Origin: a gamma proteobacterium symbiont of Ctena orbiculata | GTDB taxonomy: Bacteria > Pseudomonadota > Gammaproteobacteria > Chromatiales > Chromatiaceae | NCBI GenBank assembly: GCA_003094555.1 | Contig: NATW01000128.1 | Coordinates: forward strand, 1-47,225 | Direction of reading: 5' to 3' | Length of the DNA: 47,225 nucleotides | Shown here: positions 1-7,650 of the stretch, piece by piece | Numbering within the stretch: the stretch's first letter is position 1 | Layout of the letters: the number at the start of each line of letters is the position of its first letter | Made by a program: the position numbers and the translations under genes | Notes under the pieces: generated by a model | Database searches by the model: none | Told to the model about the DNA's origin: nothing | What the model saw: the letters and a program-made list of their open reading frames with translations, nothing else

Positions 1-379
<379 letters not shown>

Positions 380-390
380 TTAGGCTGTCA

Positions 391-2124
391 ATGCAGACAA
401 GCGTCATCAGAAAGGCTCCCTTGTGGAGCCTTGTTTTTCTCTTTTTCATCTGTTCTCAGCTAGCGGCGGCTGAAAGCCCCGGATCTGCCGCCATCGCCAC
501 GGCCCATCCGCAGGCGACTGCCGCAGGCCTGCAACTGTTGGACGCTGGTGGAAACGCCTTCGATGCGGCGATTGCTGTGAGTGCCGTATTGGCAGTGGTC
601 GAACCCTATAGTTCAGGTATCGGTGGCGGTGGCTTCTGGCTATTGCATCGCGCCAGTGACGGTTTCCAGACCATGCTGGACGGCCGCGAACGAGCCCCCA
701 TGGCCGCCCATCGTGATCTCTATCTGGATCAGGCGGGAAAGGTTATCCCGCAGCTTTCCATCGATGGGGCGCTGGCGGCCGGCATTCCCGGTGAGCCTGC
801 GGCCCTGGTCCATTTGGCTCGCCACTACGGACGTCTATCCCTTGCCGAATCGCTGCAGCCGGCGATCAGATTGGCCCGGGATGGATTCAAGGTAGACAGC
901 CACTACCGCAGGATGGCGAACTGGCGTCTGGCGGTGTTGCGTGCCCATCCTGCTTCGGCTGCACAGTTTCTGCAGCAGGGCGAGGTGCCTGAAGAGGGTG
1001 CCCTGATCAAGCAGCCGGCTTTGGCGGAGACCCTTGAAAAGATCGCTCAACACGGGTTCGATGGTTTCTACAAAGGGGAGGTCGCCCAACGCCTGGTGGA
1101 TGGAGTGCGGGCTGCGGGCGGTATCTGGAGCCTCGAGGATCTGGCCGCTTACCGGGTCGTGGAGCGGCAACCCATTGTCGGTCGCTATGCGGGACTGAAG
1201 ATCACCAGTGCCTCACCGCCCTCATCCGGTGGCATAGCATTGATGACCATGTTGAATATCCTGCAGGGATTCGATCTGCAGGCGCAGCAAGAACCTCTTC
1301 GTACCCACCTGCTGGTGGAGGCGATGCGCCGGGCCTATCGGGATCGTGCCGATTATCTGGGCGACCCCGATTATGTGGATATTCCAGTGGAGGCGCTGAC
1401 CCATCCCTGGTACGCAGCAGGCCTGGCGCGGGATATTCAACTGTACCGTGCCAGCCCAAGTGTGGGTAACCTCTCCCGGTCACAGGAGGGGCGCGACACC
1501 ACCCATTTCTCCATCCTCGATGGGGAGGGGAACCGGGTGGCGGCCACACTCAGCATCAACTATCCCTTCGGCTCCGGTTTCGTGGTGCCGGGTACCGGGG
1601 TGTTGTTGAATGATGAAATGGATGATTTTTCCGCCAGCCCCGGGGTACCCAATGTGTATGGGTTGGTTGGGGGTGAAGCGAATGCCATCGCCGGGGGTAA
1701 ACGCATGTTGTCGAGTATGACCCCAACCTTCGTGGAAGATGATCGCCGGCTGGCCATTCTGGGCACCCCTGGCGGCAGCAGGATCATCACCATGGTGTTA
1801 TTGGGTATCCTGGAGATGGCTGATGGCAAGGGACCGAAAATTTGGGTGGAAAGGCCCCGTTTTCATCATCAATATCTACCCGATGCCGTTCAATTCGAAG
1901 CGGGCGCTTTCAGTGATGAAATGAAACAGCAGTTGACTGCAATGGGACACAATTTAAAGCCTCTCGATAGCCAATATGGAAACATGCAGGCGATTTTATG
2001 GGACAAACAACTGGGTGAAATCGAGGCTGCTTCCGATCCCCGTGGTTTGGGATTTTCCCGTGTTGTGAAGTCGAGTTCTCATGGAAGAGAGGAGACAGGT
2101 AGCGAAGTTGATGGAAAAAATTGA
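391..2124 (+). CDS. ggt: Gamma-glutamyltransferase (glutathione hydrolase)
   Basis: Periplasmic N-terminal-nucleophile hydrolase that removes or transfers the gamma-glutamyl group of glutathione. The 577-residue precursor starts with a signal peptide (residues 1 to about 27, ending LAAA). The family is made as a proenzyme that cuts itself into large and small subunits. The expected nucleophile is Thr370 in the TTHFS motif, the new N-terminus of the small subunit. Other signatures are DAGGNAFDAA (51-60), NDEMDDFSA (407-415), GVPNVYGLVGG (418-428) and GTPGGSRI (458-465), all typical of bacterial GGT. Length is normal for the family. The SD before the ATG is weak, which fits translation coupled to the ferredoxin just upstream. 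Confidence 0.95.
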   Translation: MQTSVIRKAPLWSLVFLFFICSQLAAAESPGSAAIATAHPQATAAGLQLLDAGGNAFDAAIAVSAVLAVVEPYSSGIGGGGFWLLHRASDGFQTMLDGRERAPMAAHRDLYLDQAGKVIPQLSIDGALAAGIPGEPAALVHLARHYGRLSLAESLQPAIRLARDGFKVDSHYRRMANWRLAVLRAHPASAAQFLQQGEVPEEGALIKQPALAETLEKIAQHGFDGFYKGEVAQRLVDGVRAAGGIWSLEDLAAYRVVERQPIVGRYAGLKITSASPPSSGGIALMTMLNILQGFDLQAQQEPLRTHLLVEAMRRAYRDRADYLGDPDYVDIPVEALTHPWYAAGLARDIQLYRASPSVGNLSRSQEGRDTTHFSILDGEGNRVAATLSINYPFGSGFVVPGTGVLLNDEMDDFSASPGVPNVYGLVGGEANAIAGGKRMLSSMTPTFVEDDRRLAILGTPGGSRIITMVLLGILEMADGKGPKIWVERPRFHHQYLPDAVQFEAGAFSDEMKQQLTAMGHNLKPLDSQYGNMQAILWDKQLGEIEAASDPRGLGFSRVVKSSSHGREETGSEVDGKN

Positions 2125-2470
2125 AAAAAGTTCTTAAATTTGGAAACTTGCCATTGAATTTGTTTGAATTTTAGCTCAAGCTTTCGTGCCAGATGCTGCT
2201 GCTCTATCAACCTGGATCTTGTGGATGCAGCGAGATGGGGAGCCAGTAGCCACAACTGTCATGCCGGTATAGGTGATGCCTCTACCTGGGTTTTGACATG
2301 GAAGGACTGTTTGTTACCTGGTCCTTAGGGAGGTGAGTCCCGAATAGGCCGTGACTTGCAGTATATTCTAGGGTCTATTTGGGAAGCTCTGCATCAGCAC
2401 GACCAGGTAGAAGGGGTGTGTAGTTTACACACAATGTAATAATTAATTCGTAGAGAGATCGAGAGTAATT
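2125..2470. other. 346-bp intergenic leader before the OprI-like lipoprotein gene
   Basis: No ORF of coding character is visible. A TTGACA at 2293-2298 could be a -35 element, but the matching -10 is poor. A perfect 7-bp inverted repeat GTGTGTA-GTT-TACACAC lies at 2416-2432, followed by AT-rich sequence (TGTAATAATTAATT) and then a purine-rich SD (GAGAGATCGAGAG) before the lipoprotein ATG. The region could hold the lipoprotein promoter and a long structured 5' UTR, or a small RNA; I recognise no known RNA family in it. Confidence 0.35.
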
Positions 2471-2743
2471 ATGAAAACCACCATCATGAAAACCGCCGCA
2501 ATGATTCTTACTGTTGGTTTGTTCGCAGGTTGTGCGACTAACAGCGGTCTGCAAGAGGACGTCGCCAACGCCCAGGCTGCAGCCGATGCTGCCATGAAAG
2601 CTGCCAAAGAGGCTCAGCTGGATGCTGCTACCGCTCAAGGTACTGCTGATGCTGCTCTCAAGGCCGCTAACTCGGCTAAAGATGCCGCTGAAGCTTGTAG
2701 TGAGCGTTGTGGCCGTATGTCAGAGAAGGCAATGGCTAAATAA
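2471..2743 (+). CDS. OprI/Lpp-like alanine-zipper outer-membrane lipoprotein
   Basis: Ninety-residue precursor with a type II signal peptide. The lipobox LFAGC places the lipidated cysteine at residue 21. The mature part is an Ala-rich heptad pattern (repeated AQAAADAAMKAAKEA-type segments) that should form a trimeric coiled coil like Lpp or Pseudomonas OprI. The C-terminus, ERCGRMSEKAMAK, resembles the OprI end and finishes in lysine, the residue linked to meso-diaminopimelate in Lpp. Two extra cysteines (CSERC) near the C-terminus are unusual. An L,D-transpeptidase of the family that makes this linkage lies convergently downstream, across a shared terminator. A second ATG six codons in is an alternative start. 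Likely abundant and structural. Confidence 0.85.
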   Translation: MKTTIMKTAAMILTVGLFAGCATNSGLQEDVANAQAAADAAMKAAKEAQLDAATAQGTADAALKAANSAKDAAEACSERCGRMSEKAMAK

Positions 2744-2762
2744 GCCCTGCACTAATCGACAC

Positions 2763-2799
2763 AAAAACCCCGACAGGTTATACGCCTGTCGGGGTTTTT
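2763..2799. terminator. Bidirectional intrinsic terminator between lipoprotein and L,D-transpeptidase
   Basis: Perfect 10-bp GC-rich stem (CCCCGACAGG at 2768-2777 with CCTGTCGGGG at 2785-2794) and a seven-base loop. It is flanked by five A's on the left and a T run on the right, so it works in both directions. It ends the plus-strand lipoprotein transcript and touches the stop codon of the minus-strand L,D-transpeptidase gene. Confidence 0.93.
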
Positions 2800-3731
2800 T
2801 AATTGCCGTCTGCGACCGCACTTTCATGCCATAGGTAAAGGGGCATGGGTATACCGGTTTTCTGTTCAATGAAGTTGTGTAGCTGATCCCAATCCGGCCT
2901 GCGCTGATCCTCGCCCAGCTTGTTGACCACCGCATTCACCAGTTCGGTGTAGTTGTTGCCTCGCTCCTCCACATATTCGACCAAAGGAGGATGGACCTGG
3001 ACAAACAGTTCACCCTTCAGCCAACCGGCCTTGAAGGGTTTATCGATAATCCTGACCGGGATACCTATTTCAATCTCTTCAAAAAATTGTTCAACATTTT
3101 CAGGATAGAGACGGATACAACCGTGACTGACCCGCATGCCAACGCCATAGGGCTTATTGGTTCCATGCAACAGATAGCCATTCATGCCCAGGTAGATGGC
3201 ACGATTTCCGAGTGGATTATCGGGCCCGGGCGGCACAATTGGCGGCAGCGGATCGCCATCCTCTTCGTGCTCCTGCAGGATCGATTTGGGAACGGTCCAG
3301 CTCGGATCCTTCTTTTTGCCGATAACCGAGGTCTCTCCGGTGGGAGTGCTCCACCCTTCACGACCTATTCCTATCGGGTAGGTGATGACCACGGGACGAT
3401 CTTGGGGAAAGTAGTAGAGGCGCAGTTCAGCCAGGTTGATGACAAGACCCTCGCGGGGACCCGGTGGCAGGACGTACTGTTGGGGGATGACGACTTCCGA
3501 GCCTTCACCCGGCAACCATGGGTCCACCTCGGGGTTGGCCGCTACCATCTGTCGGTAGCCGATGTCATAGGTGCGGGCGATATCGGAGAATGTCTCCTCA
3601 TAGCGCGTGGTCAGCATGAAGATCCTGCCCACTACATCATCACCCTCTGGAGGCAGATCGAGGGTGACAGCCCGGGCGGTTCCCAGGGTACTCAGGAGGA
3701 GCAACAGTGTTAGTAACAAATTCAATAGCAT
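2799..3731 (-). CDS. L,D-transpeptidase (ErfK/YbiS/YcfS family) with LysM-like region
   Basis: Periplasmic peptidoglycan enzyme of 310 residues. It has a signal peptide (1 to about 21), a LysM-like segment (about 42-85: a long helix-turn region ending VIPQQY) and a YkuD catalytic domain (about 95-232). The active-site signature is HGT at 190-192 and SHGCIRLYP at 202-210, with Cys205 as nucleophile. Family members make 3-3 cross-links or attach Lpp-type lipoproteins to the sacculus. The alanine-zipper lipoprotein ending in lysine next door makes lipoprotein anchoring the attractive role, but this is inference. The C-terminal tail beyond the domain (about 233-310) is extra and of unknown function. 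Confidence 0.93.
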   Translation of the reverse strand: MLLNLLLTLLLLLSTLGTARAVTLDLPPEGDDVVGRIFMLTTRYEETFSDIARTYDIGYRQMVAANPEVDPWLPGEGSEVVIPQQYVLPPGPREGLVINLAELRLYYFPQDRPVVITYPIGIGREGWSTPTGETSVIGKKKDPSWTVPKSILQEHEEDGDPLPPIVPPGPDNPLGNRAIYLGMNGYLLHGTNKPYGVGMRVSHGCIRLYPENVEQFFEEIEIGIPVRIIDKPFKAGWLKGELFVQVHPPLVEYVEERGNNYTELVNAVVNKLGEDQRRPDWDQLHNFIEQKTGIPMPLYLWHESAVADGN

Positions 3732-3998
3732 AATCTTGGTGTTAACAGACCCTAGTTTACCTGAGGAGCGACTATTTTAGTTGAGAAATATGGTGTAGAT
3801 CCTGCCCTGGGGGGATATGGATTGTGTGTTTCGCTATGCAGTTCCTGAAATTACATCCCCCGTGGTGATCTAAAGAATTGGTTTTGAGGGTCGATAGTCT
3901 ATTTAATACTGGTATTTTTCTTTTAAGATCAAGAACCTCTGAAATATTGGCTGCGCATAGACCAAGCTGGATCTCGATCGATAACGGACAGGACAGGC

Positions 3999-4754
3999 AT
4001 GCGACGAATTGCGTTGATTAATCAAAAAGGTGGTGTGGGAAAGACCACGATCACCACCAATTTGGGACATGCCCTGGCCCTTGCCGGTCACCGGGTCACT
4101 GTGATCGACCTGGACCCGCAAGGGCAGTTGGCCTCCAGTTACGGCATCTTTCGCGCACCTGCGAAGGGGATCGATCAGGTGATGCTCGAGGCACAGGATC
4201 CCGCATCGGTGAAACAGGGGATCAGGGACATGCTGACATTGATTCCCGCTGGCGATTGCCTGCAGGAGATCGAGCACCTGCACGATGGCGGTGCGTCGAG
4301 GGCTCAGCTGCTGAAACAGGCATTGGATGGGGCGTTGGATGATCAGGCGTTTGTCCTGTTCGATTGTCCGCCATCGTCAGGATTATTGGTGGCGAATGCA
4401 ATTTTTGCCGCCGATGAAGCACTGATTCCGGTGAGTGGAGATCACATGTCATTGAATGGCCTGGCCAAGATGATGCTCACCATAAAGAAGTTCGAACCCT
4501 ACCTGAGCAAACCGCTGCCCACCTGGATTGCATTGAACCGTTACTTTCCCCGCCGGCGACTCTGCAAAGAGGTTTCGGAAAAGCTGAAGAGGCACTTTTC
4601 CGATCAGCTGATTCATACCCCGATACGGGAAGCGGCAGTCATCGCCGAGTGCCCTGGCATAGGACGTACCATTTTCGAGTATAAGCCCGGTAGCCAGTCG
4701 GCGAAGGAGTTCCAGTCTCTGGCTACAGAGTTGCTAGCCCGTAATCCCGGGTAA
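3999..4754 (+). CDS. ParA/Soj-family P-loop ATPase (orphan)
   Basis: Cytoplasmic deviant-Walker ATPase of 251 residues. Walker A is KGGVGKTT (10-17), the A' segment is VIDLDPQGQ (about 35-43), and the B segment is FVLFDCPPS (about 117-125). Members form ATP-dependent dimers that position DNA or protein cargo on the nucleoid or membrane. No parB or parS-like gene follows; the next gene, about 56 bases on, encodes a STAS-domain protein. This argues for an orphan ParA in protein positioning or signalling, not chromosome partition. The C-terminal half contains an Arg-rich segment (YFPRRRLCKE). Function beyond the family is not known from sequence. Confidence 0.88.
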   Translation: MRRIALINQKGGVGKTTITTNLGHALALAGHRVTVIDLDPQGQLASSYGIFRAPAKGIDQVMLEAQDPASVKQGIRDMLTLIPAGDCLQEIEHLHDGGASRAQLLKQALDGALDDQAFVLFDCPPSSGLLVANAIFAADEALIPVSGDHMSLNGLAKMMLTIKKFEPYLSKPLPTWIALNRYFPRRRLCKEVSEKLKRHFSDQLIHTPIREAAVIAECPGIGRTIFEYKPGSQSAKEFQSLATELLARNPG

Positions 4755-4810
4755 AGCTTGGTCTATTATTGACGCTATTTAGAACATGTATAAAGTGAGG
4801 AGGAGGTCCC

Positions 4811-5116
4811 ATGTCCATATCCAGCGAACTTTCCCCGGATGAAAAGAGCGTTACCATTGTTATTTCCGGGCGGTTTGATTTCTCCACCCATCAGGAGTTC
4901 ATGCAGGCCTATAAGGCCTTTCCAAAGGGTGAGAAGGTCTTTGTGGTCGATCTGACCAATGCCGAATATCTGGACAGCTCTGCAATGGGTATGCTGCTGC
5001 AACTGCGTGAACACAGTTCTTCAGACAGCGACGGTGTAGTGCTTAAAAACGGTAACGACGCAGTACAGGATGTGTTGCGAATAGCCAATTTCGGGAAATT
5101 ATTCGTCATTCAGTAG
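4811..5116 (+). CDS. STAS-domain protein (anti-sigma-factor-antagonist-like)
   Basis: A 101-residue single-domain protein. The motif FVVDLTNAEYLDSSAMG (44-60) contains the DSS signature in which partner-switching anti-anti-sigma factors are phosphorylated on serine. A strong SD (AGTGAGGAGGAGG) precedes the ATG. It follows the ParA-like gene on the same strand, and the two may form an operon. No kinase, phosphatase or anti-sigma gene is adjacent, so the partner is unknown. In Gammaproteobacteria such proteins often act in HsbA/HsbR-like switches or in lipid transport (MlaB); the ParA neighbour points to neither clearly. Confidence 0.87.
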   Translation: MSISSELSPDEKSVTIVISGRFDFSTHQEFMQAYKAFPKGEKVFVVDLTNAEYLDSSAMGMLLQLREHSSSDSDGVVLKNGNDAVQDVLRIANFGKLFVIQ

Positions 5117-5175
5117 CTTTGGCATCAGCCCACCTTTCCGGTATGCTTGCCCCTTTTTTCCAGGGGTCGTTCTAG

Positions 5176-6267
5176 ATGGGATTCAAATGCGGTATCGTGG
5201 GTCTGCCGAATGTCGGTAAGTCAACCCTGTTCAATGCCTTGACCAAGGCTACAATTGCTGCGGAAAACTACCCTTTTTGCACCATCGATCCCAATGTGGG
5301 TGTGGTGCCCCTCCCCGACCATCGCCTGGATGTGATCGCATCCATTGTCAATCCGCAAGCGGTGATTCCCACCAGTATGCAATTCGTGGACATTGCCGGG
5401 CTGGTTGCCGGGGCCTCCAAAGGGGAAGGACTGGGGAACAAGTTTCTGGCCAACATCCGTGAAACCGATGCCATCGCTCAAGTGGTACGCTGTTTTGAGG
5501 ATAGTGACGTTGTGCATGTGGCCGGTCGGGTGGATCCGATCAGCGATGTGGAGGTTATCAATACGGAGTTGGGATTGGCCGACCTGGAATCGGTTGAGAA
5601 GGCGCTGGAGAAGAGTCTCAGGCAGGCCAAGACCGGTGACAAAAAGGTATTGGCGCGTAAGGCCTTGCTGGAGAGGGTGCAGGATCATTTGAACAGTGCC
5701 AAACCGGTTCGCAGCATGGCCATGGATGAGGATGAAAGGGCGGAGTTACGGGATCTGTTTCTGCTCACAATCAAGCCGGTACTCTACATTGCCAATGTGG
5801 CGGAGGATGGTTTTGAGGACAATCCCCATCTGGATGCGCTGTCAGCATTGGCGGCCAGTGAGGGTGCGGAGGTGGTACCTGTGTGTGCCGCCATCGAGGC
5901 GGAGATTGTGGAATTGGACGAACATGAGCGTGGTGAGTTTCTGGCTGACCTGGGGCTGGATGAGCCGGGCTTGAACCGGGTCGTCAGGGCGGGTTACAAG
6001 TTGTTGGGCCTTGAAACCTACTTTACCGCCGGCGAAAAAGAGGTCAGGGCCTGGACCATTCCCCAGAGTGCCACGGCACCCCAGGCGGCCGGGGTGATCC
6101 ATACCGATTTCGAACGCGGTTTCATCCGCGCCGAGGTCGTGGCCTATGAGGATTTTGTCAATTGCAAAGGGGAGCAGGGGGCCAGGGAGGCGGGTAAACT
6201 ACGCTCTGAGGGCAAGGAGTATGTAGTCAAGGATGGGGACGTGATCCACTTCCGTTTCAACGTCTGA
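5176..6267 (+). CDS. ychF: Redox-regulated ATPase YchF (Obg-related)
   Basis: Universal TRAFAC-class P-loop protein of 363 residues that binds ribosomes and prefers ATP to GTP. The P loop is GLPNVGKST (9-17), followed by the switch [17 protein letters not shown]. The base-recognition segment reads NVAE instead of the GTP-specific NKxD, which accounts for ATP preference in this family. A TGS domain occupies about the last 85 residues and ends [11 protein letters not shown]. Length is standard. The usual neighbour pth is not visible here. The stop codon is only two bases before the -35 element of the tRNA-Met promoter. Confidence 0.98.
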   Translation: MGFKCGIVGLPNVGKSTLFNALTKATIAAENYPFCTIDPNVGVVPLPDHRLDVIASIVNPQAVIPTSMQFVDIAGLVAGASKGEGLGNKFLANIRETDAIAQVVRCFEDSDVVHVAGRVDPISDVEVINTELGLADLESVEKALEKSLRQAKTGDKKVLARKALLERVQDHLNSAKPVRSMAMDEDERAELRDLFLLTIKPVLYIANVAEDGFEDNPHLDALSALAASEGAEVVPVCAAIEAEIVELDEHERGEFLADLGLDEPGLNRVVRAGYKLLGLETYFTAGEKEVRAWTIPQSATAPQAAGVIHTDFERGFIRAEVVAYEDFVNCKGEQGAREAGKLRSEGKEYVVKDGDVIHFRFNV

Positions 6268-6269
6268 TA

Positions 6270-6298
6270 TTGACAGGGGAGTATGGCAACAGTATATT
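6270..6298 (+). promoter_or_regulatory. Sigma-70 promoter for tRNA-Met
   Basis: A consensus -35 TTGACA (6270-6275), a 17-base spacer and a -10 TATATT (6293-6298) stand 24 bases before the tRNA 5' end. A C-rich discriminator (CCACGCCC) follows, as is usual for stringently controlled stable-RNA promoters. The position directly after the ychF stop gives the tRNA its own transcription start. Confidence 0.8.
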
Positions 6299-6321
6299 CC
6301 ACGCCCTTCATAACAGCTTCT

Positions 6322-6398
6322 GGCAAGGTAGCTCAGTTGGTTAGAGCACAGCACTCATAATGCTGGGGTCGGCAGTTCGAATCTGCCCCTTGCTACCA
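6322..6398 (+). tRNA. tRNA-Met (CAT anticodon, elongator type)
   Basis: Folds as a standard cloverleaf of 77 bases with an encoded CCA. The acceptor is GGCAAGG/CCTTGCT, the D arm GCTC...GAGC, the anticodon arm CAGCA-CTCATAA-TGCTG, and the T arm GGCAG-TTCGAAT-CTGCC. The anticodon is CAT. The anticodon stem lacks the three consecutive G:C pairs of initiator tRNA, and the body resembles elongator tRNA-Met. The first acceptor pair is G1-U72, a wobble pair, where G-C is usual in elongators; the six other pairs are Watson-Crick. Confidence 0.96.
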
Positions 6399-6435
6399 AA
6401 TAAAAAGGCCTGACTCTCGTCAGGCCTTTTTATTT
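6398..6435. terminator. Bidirectional intrinsic terminator after tRNA-Met
   Basis: A perfect 16-bp inverted repeat (arms 6398-6413 and 6420-6435, core GGCCTGA/TCAGGCC) with a CTCTCG loop and A-rich/T-rich flanks on both sides. It ends the tRNA transcript and also serves the minus-strand gene at 6462-7373, whose stop lies 26 bases away. Confidence 0.94.
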
Positions 6436-6461
6436 GGGGGTAGTGTGCCGTCCGCGTTGGA

Positions 6462-7373
6462 TCAGGCTTGAGCCGAATTGTCCCAGACGAGTTGTATCTG
6501 GGTGCTGCGTCTTATCTCGGTGAGCCTATCCCCGAATTCGTGGATGTTCTCATCCAGCAGGTTGGCCAACTCGAGTTTTCCATCCCGGGCCATGTCCAGT
6601 TCCATGCGGTTTTGCCGCAATTGATCCAGTTCCTGGCGGAGTTGGACATTTTTAAGGTAGATAATGTTGGACGCAGCCGCACCCATCAGGTTCTTTCGCA
6701 ATTGTTGATTGACCTGCAGGATCTGCTTGTCCAGCTGATAGATCTCATTGCTGAGATTGGAGATCACATCCAGTTGCTCATCCCAGATCGCAAACAGATT
6801 GTCGACTCCCTCTTCCACCCAGTTTTTAATCTCCTGCAGGTGCTGCTCCTTGAGCATCTGCAGAACATGGGAATCGGGCATGGCCATTAAGTGCTCGAAT
6901 ACCTCAAGCCAGCTCTCTTCCCGATCGTTGAAGAGCCTGTTCATATAGTGCAGCATGAGTCCCACGGATTCTCTATAGTCGTAGCCTGCGTAGGATTGGC
7001 TGACCGTATTCATGATATCGGCGAAATTGACAGCTGTCCCGGTAAAGGCCTTGTCGTCCTCTAACTGGATGCCTTTGGCGTAGATCGTGGTCAGACGGTT
7101 GAGCATACGCATGTAGCCGTCATCCTGGATCTGGCTCTTTTCAGAGCGGATAAAACCGGAAATTTCGGTCAGTATCTCGCGTAACTGAACAATGTTGATT
7201 TCATTCTGCTTGCGACCCAGCATCGACTCCAGGTAGTCGAAATACTGCTTGATGATTTTGCAGGACTCATCCTGAGCCAGGGCGGGAAGCCGTTCGACAC
7301 TGTTGATCCTGAAGGGTAATACCTCCTGCTTCATTGGATCGCTTTTCTCGAAGTCCTTAAACAGCATGCTCAT
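6462..7373 (-). CDS. Unknown helical/coiled-coil protein, 303 aa
   Basis: I do not recognise this family. The protein is soluble-looking, with no signal peptide or membrane segment, and almost wholly helical. Residues about 205-285 form a long run rich in Leu, Gln, Asn and Glu (for example LDKQILQVNQQLRKNL and LRQELDQLRQNRMEL) that should be a coiled coil. The N-terminal half holds shorter amphipathic helices and a Tyr-rich segment (VSQSYAGYDYRESVG). An in-frame ATG two codons in is an alternative start; neither has a strong SD. It is a single-gene unit bounded by the tRNA terminator and by the AT-rich region shared with amt. Confidence 0.75.
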   Translation of the reverse strand: MSMLFKDFEKSDPMKQEVLPFRINSVERLPALAQDESCKIIKQYFDYLESMLGRKQNEINIVQLREILTEISGFIRSEKSQIQDDGYMRMLNRLTTIYAKGIQLEDDKAFTGTAVNFADIMNTVSQSYAGYDYRESVGLMLHYMNRLFNDREESWLEVFEHLMAMPDSHVLQMLKEQHLQEIKNWVEEGVDNLFAIWDEQLDVISNLSNEIYQLDKQILQVNQQLRKNLMGAAASNIIYLKNVQLRQELDQLRQNRMELDMARDGKLELANLLDENIHEFGDRLTEIRRSTQIQLVWDNSAQA

Positions 7374-7418
7374 GGCTCGGCTATGTTCCCAAAAAACCCC
7401 AAAGAATACTAGATAAAT

Positions 7419-7440
7419 TATATAAGCGATTTCTTATATA
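7419..7440. promoter_or_regulatory. AT-rich inverted repeat in the divergent region before amt
   Basis: Perfect 8-bp arms TATATAAG (7419-7426) and CTTATATA (7433-7440) around CGATTT. It lies 46 bases upstream of the minus-strand helical-protein gene and about 210 bases upstream of amt, in an AT-rich divergent promoter region (7374-7650). It could be an operator or simply AT-rich promoter sequence. I see no convincing sigma-54 site before amt. Confidence 0.35.
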
Positions 7441-7650
7441 TCAAGTAATTTCGGCACTAAAATTCGTAAAATAATGTGTTATGAGAACTCTATCGGCTTT
7501 TATTTCAATAACTTGAGGTTCGTAGCCAGGGCCTAAGCCACCGTATTCGTGGAAGAAATTGAGTAATTGTGTTTTATTTCACTTAAAATGCTCTGCTTGA
7601 TTTGGTGCTCAGGGGCTAAATACAAGATTTGACAGTATTGAGGGGAAAGC

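Noticed and set aside
2125-2470. Cobalamin riboswitch before the lipoprotein gene
   Set aside because: A GCCACAACTGTCATGCC stretch recalls one box, but the other conserved blocks are missing and the gene is not B12-related.
2991-3713. 240-aa plus-strand ORF opposite the L,D-transpeptidase
   Set aside because: Antisense of a gene with a clear catalytic motif and signal peptide.
7374-7650. Sigma-54 promoter before amt
   Set aside because: No GG-N10-GC element with proper flanks was found.
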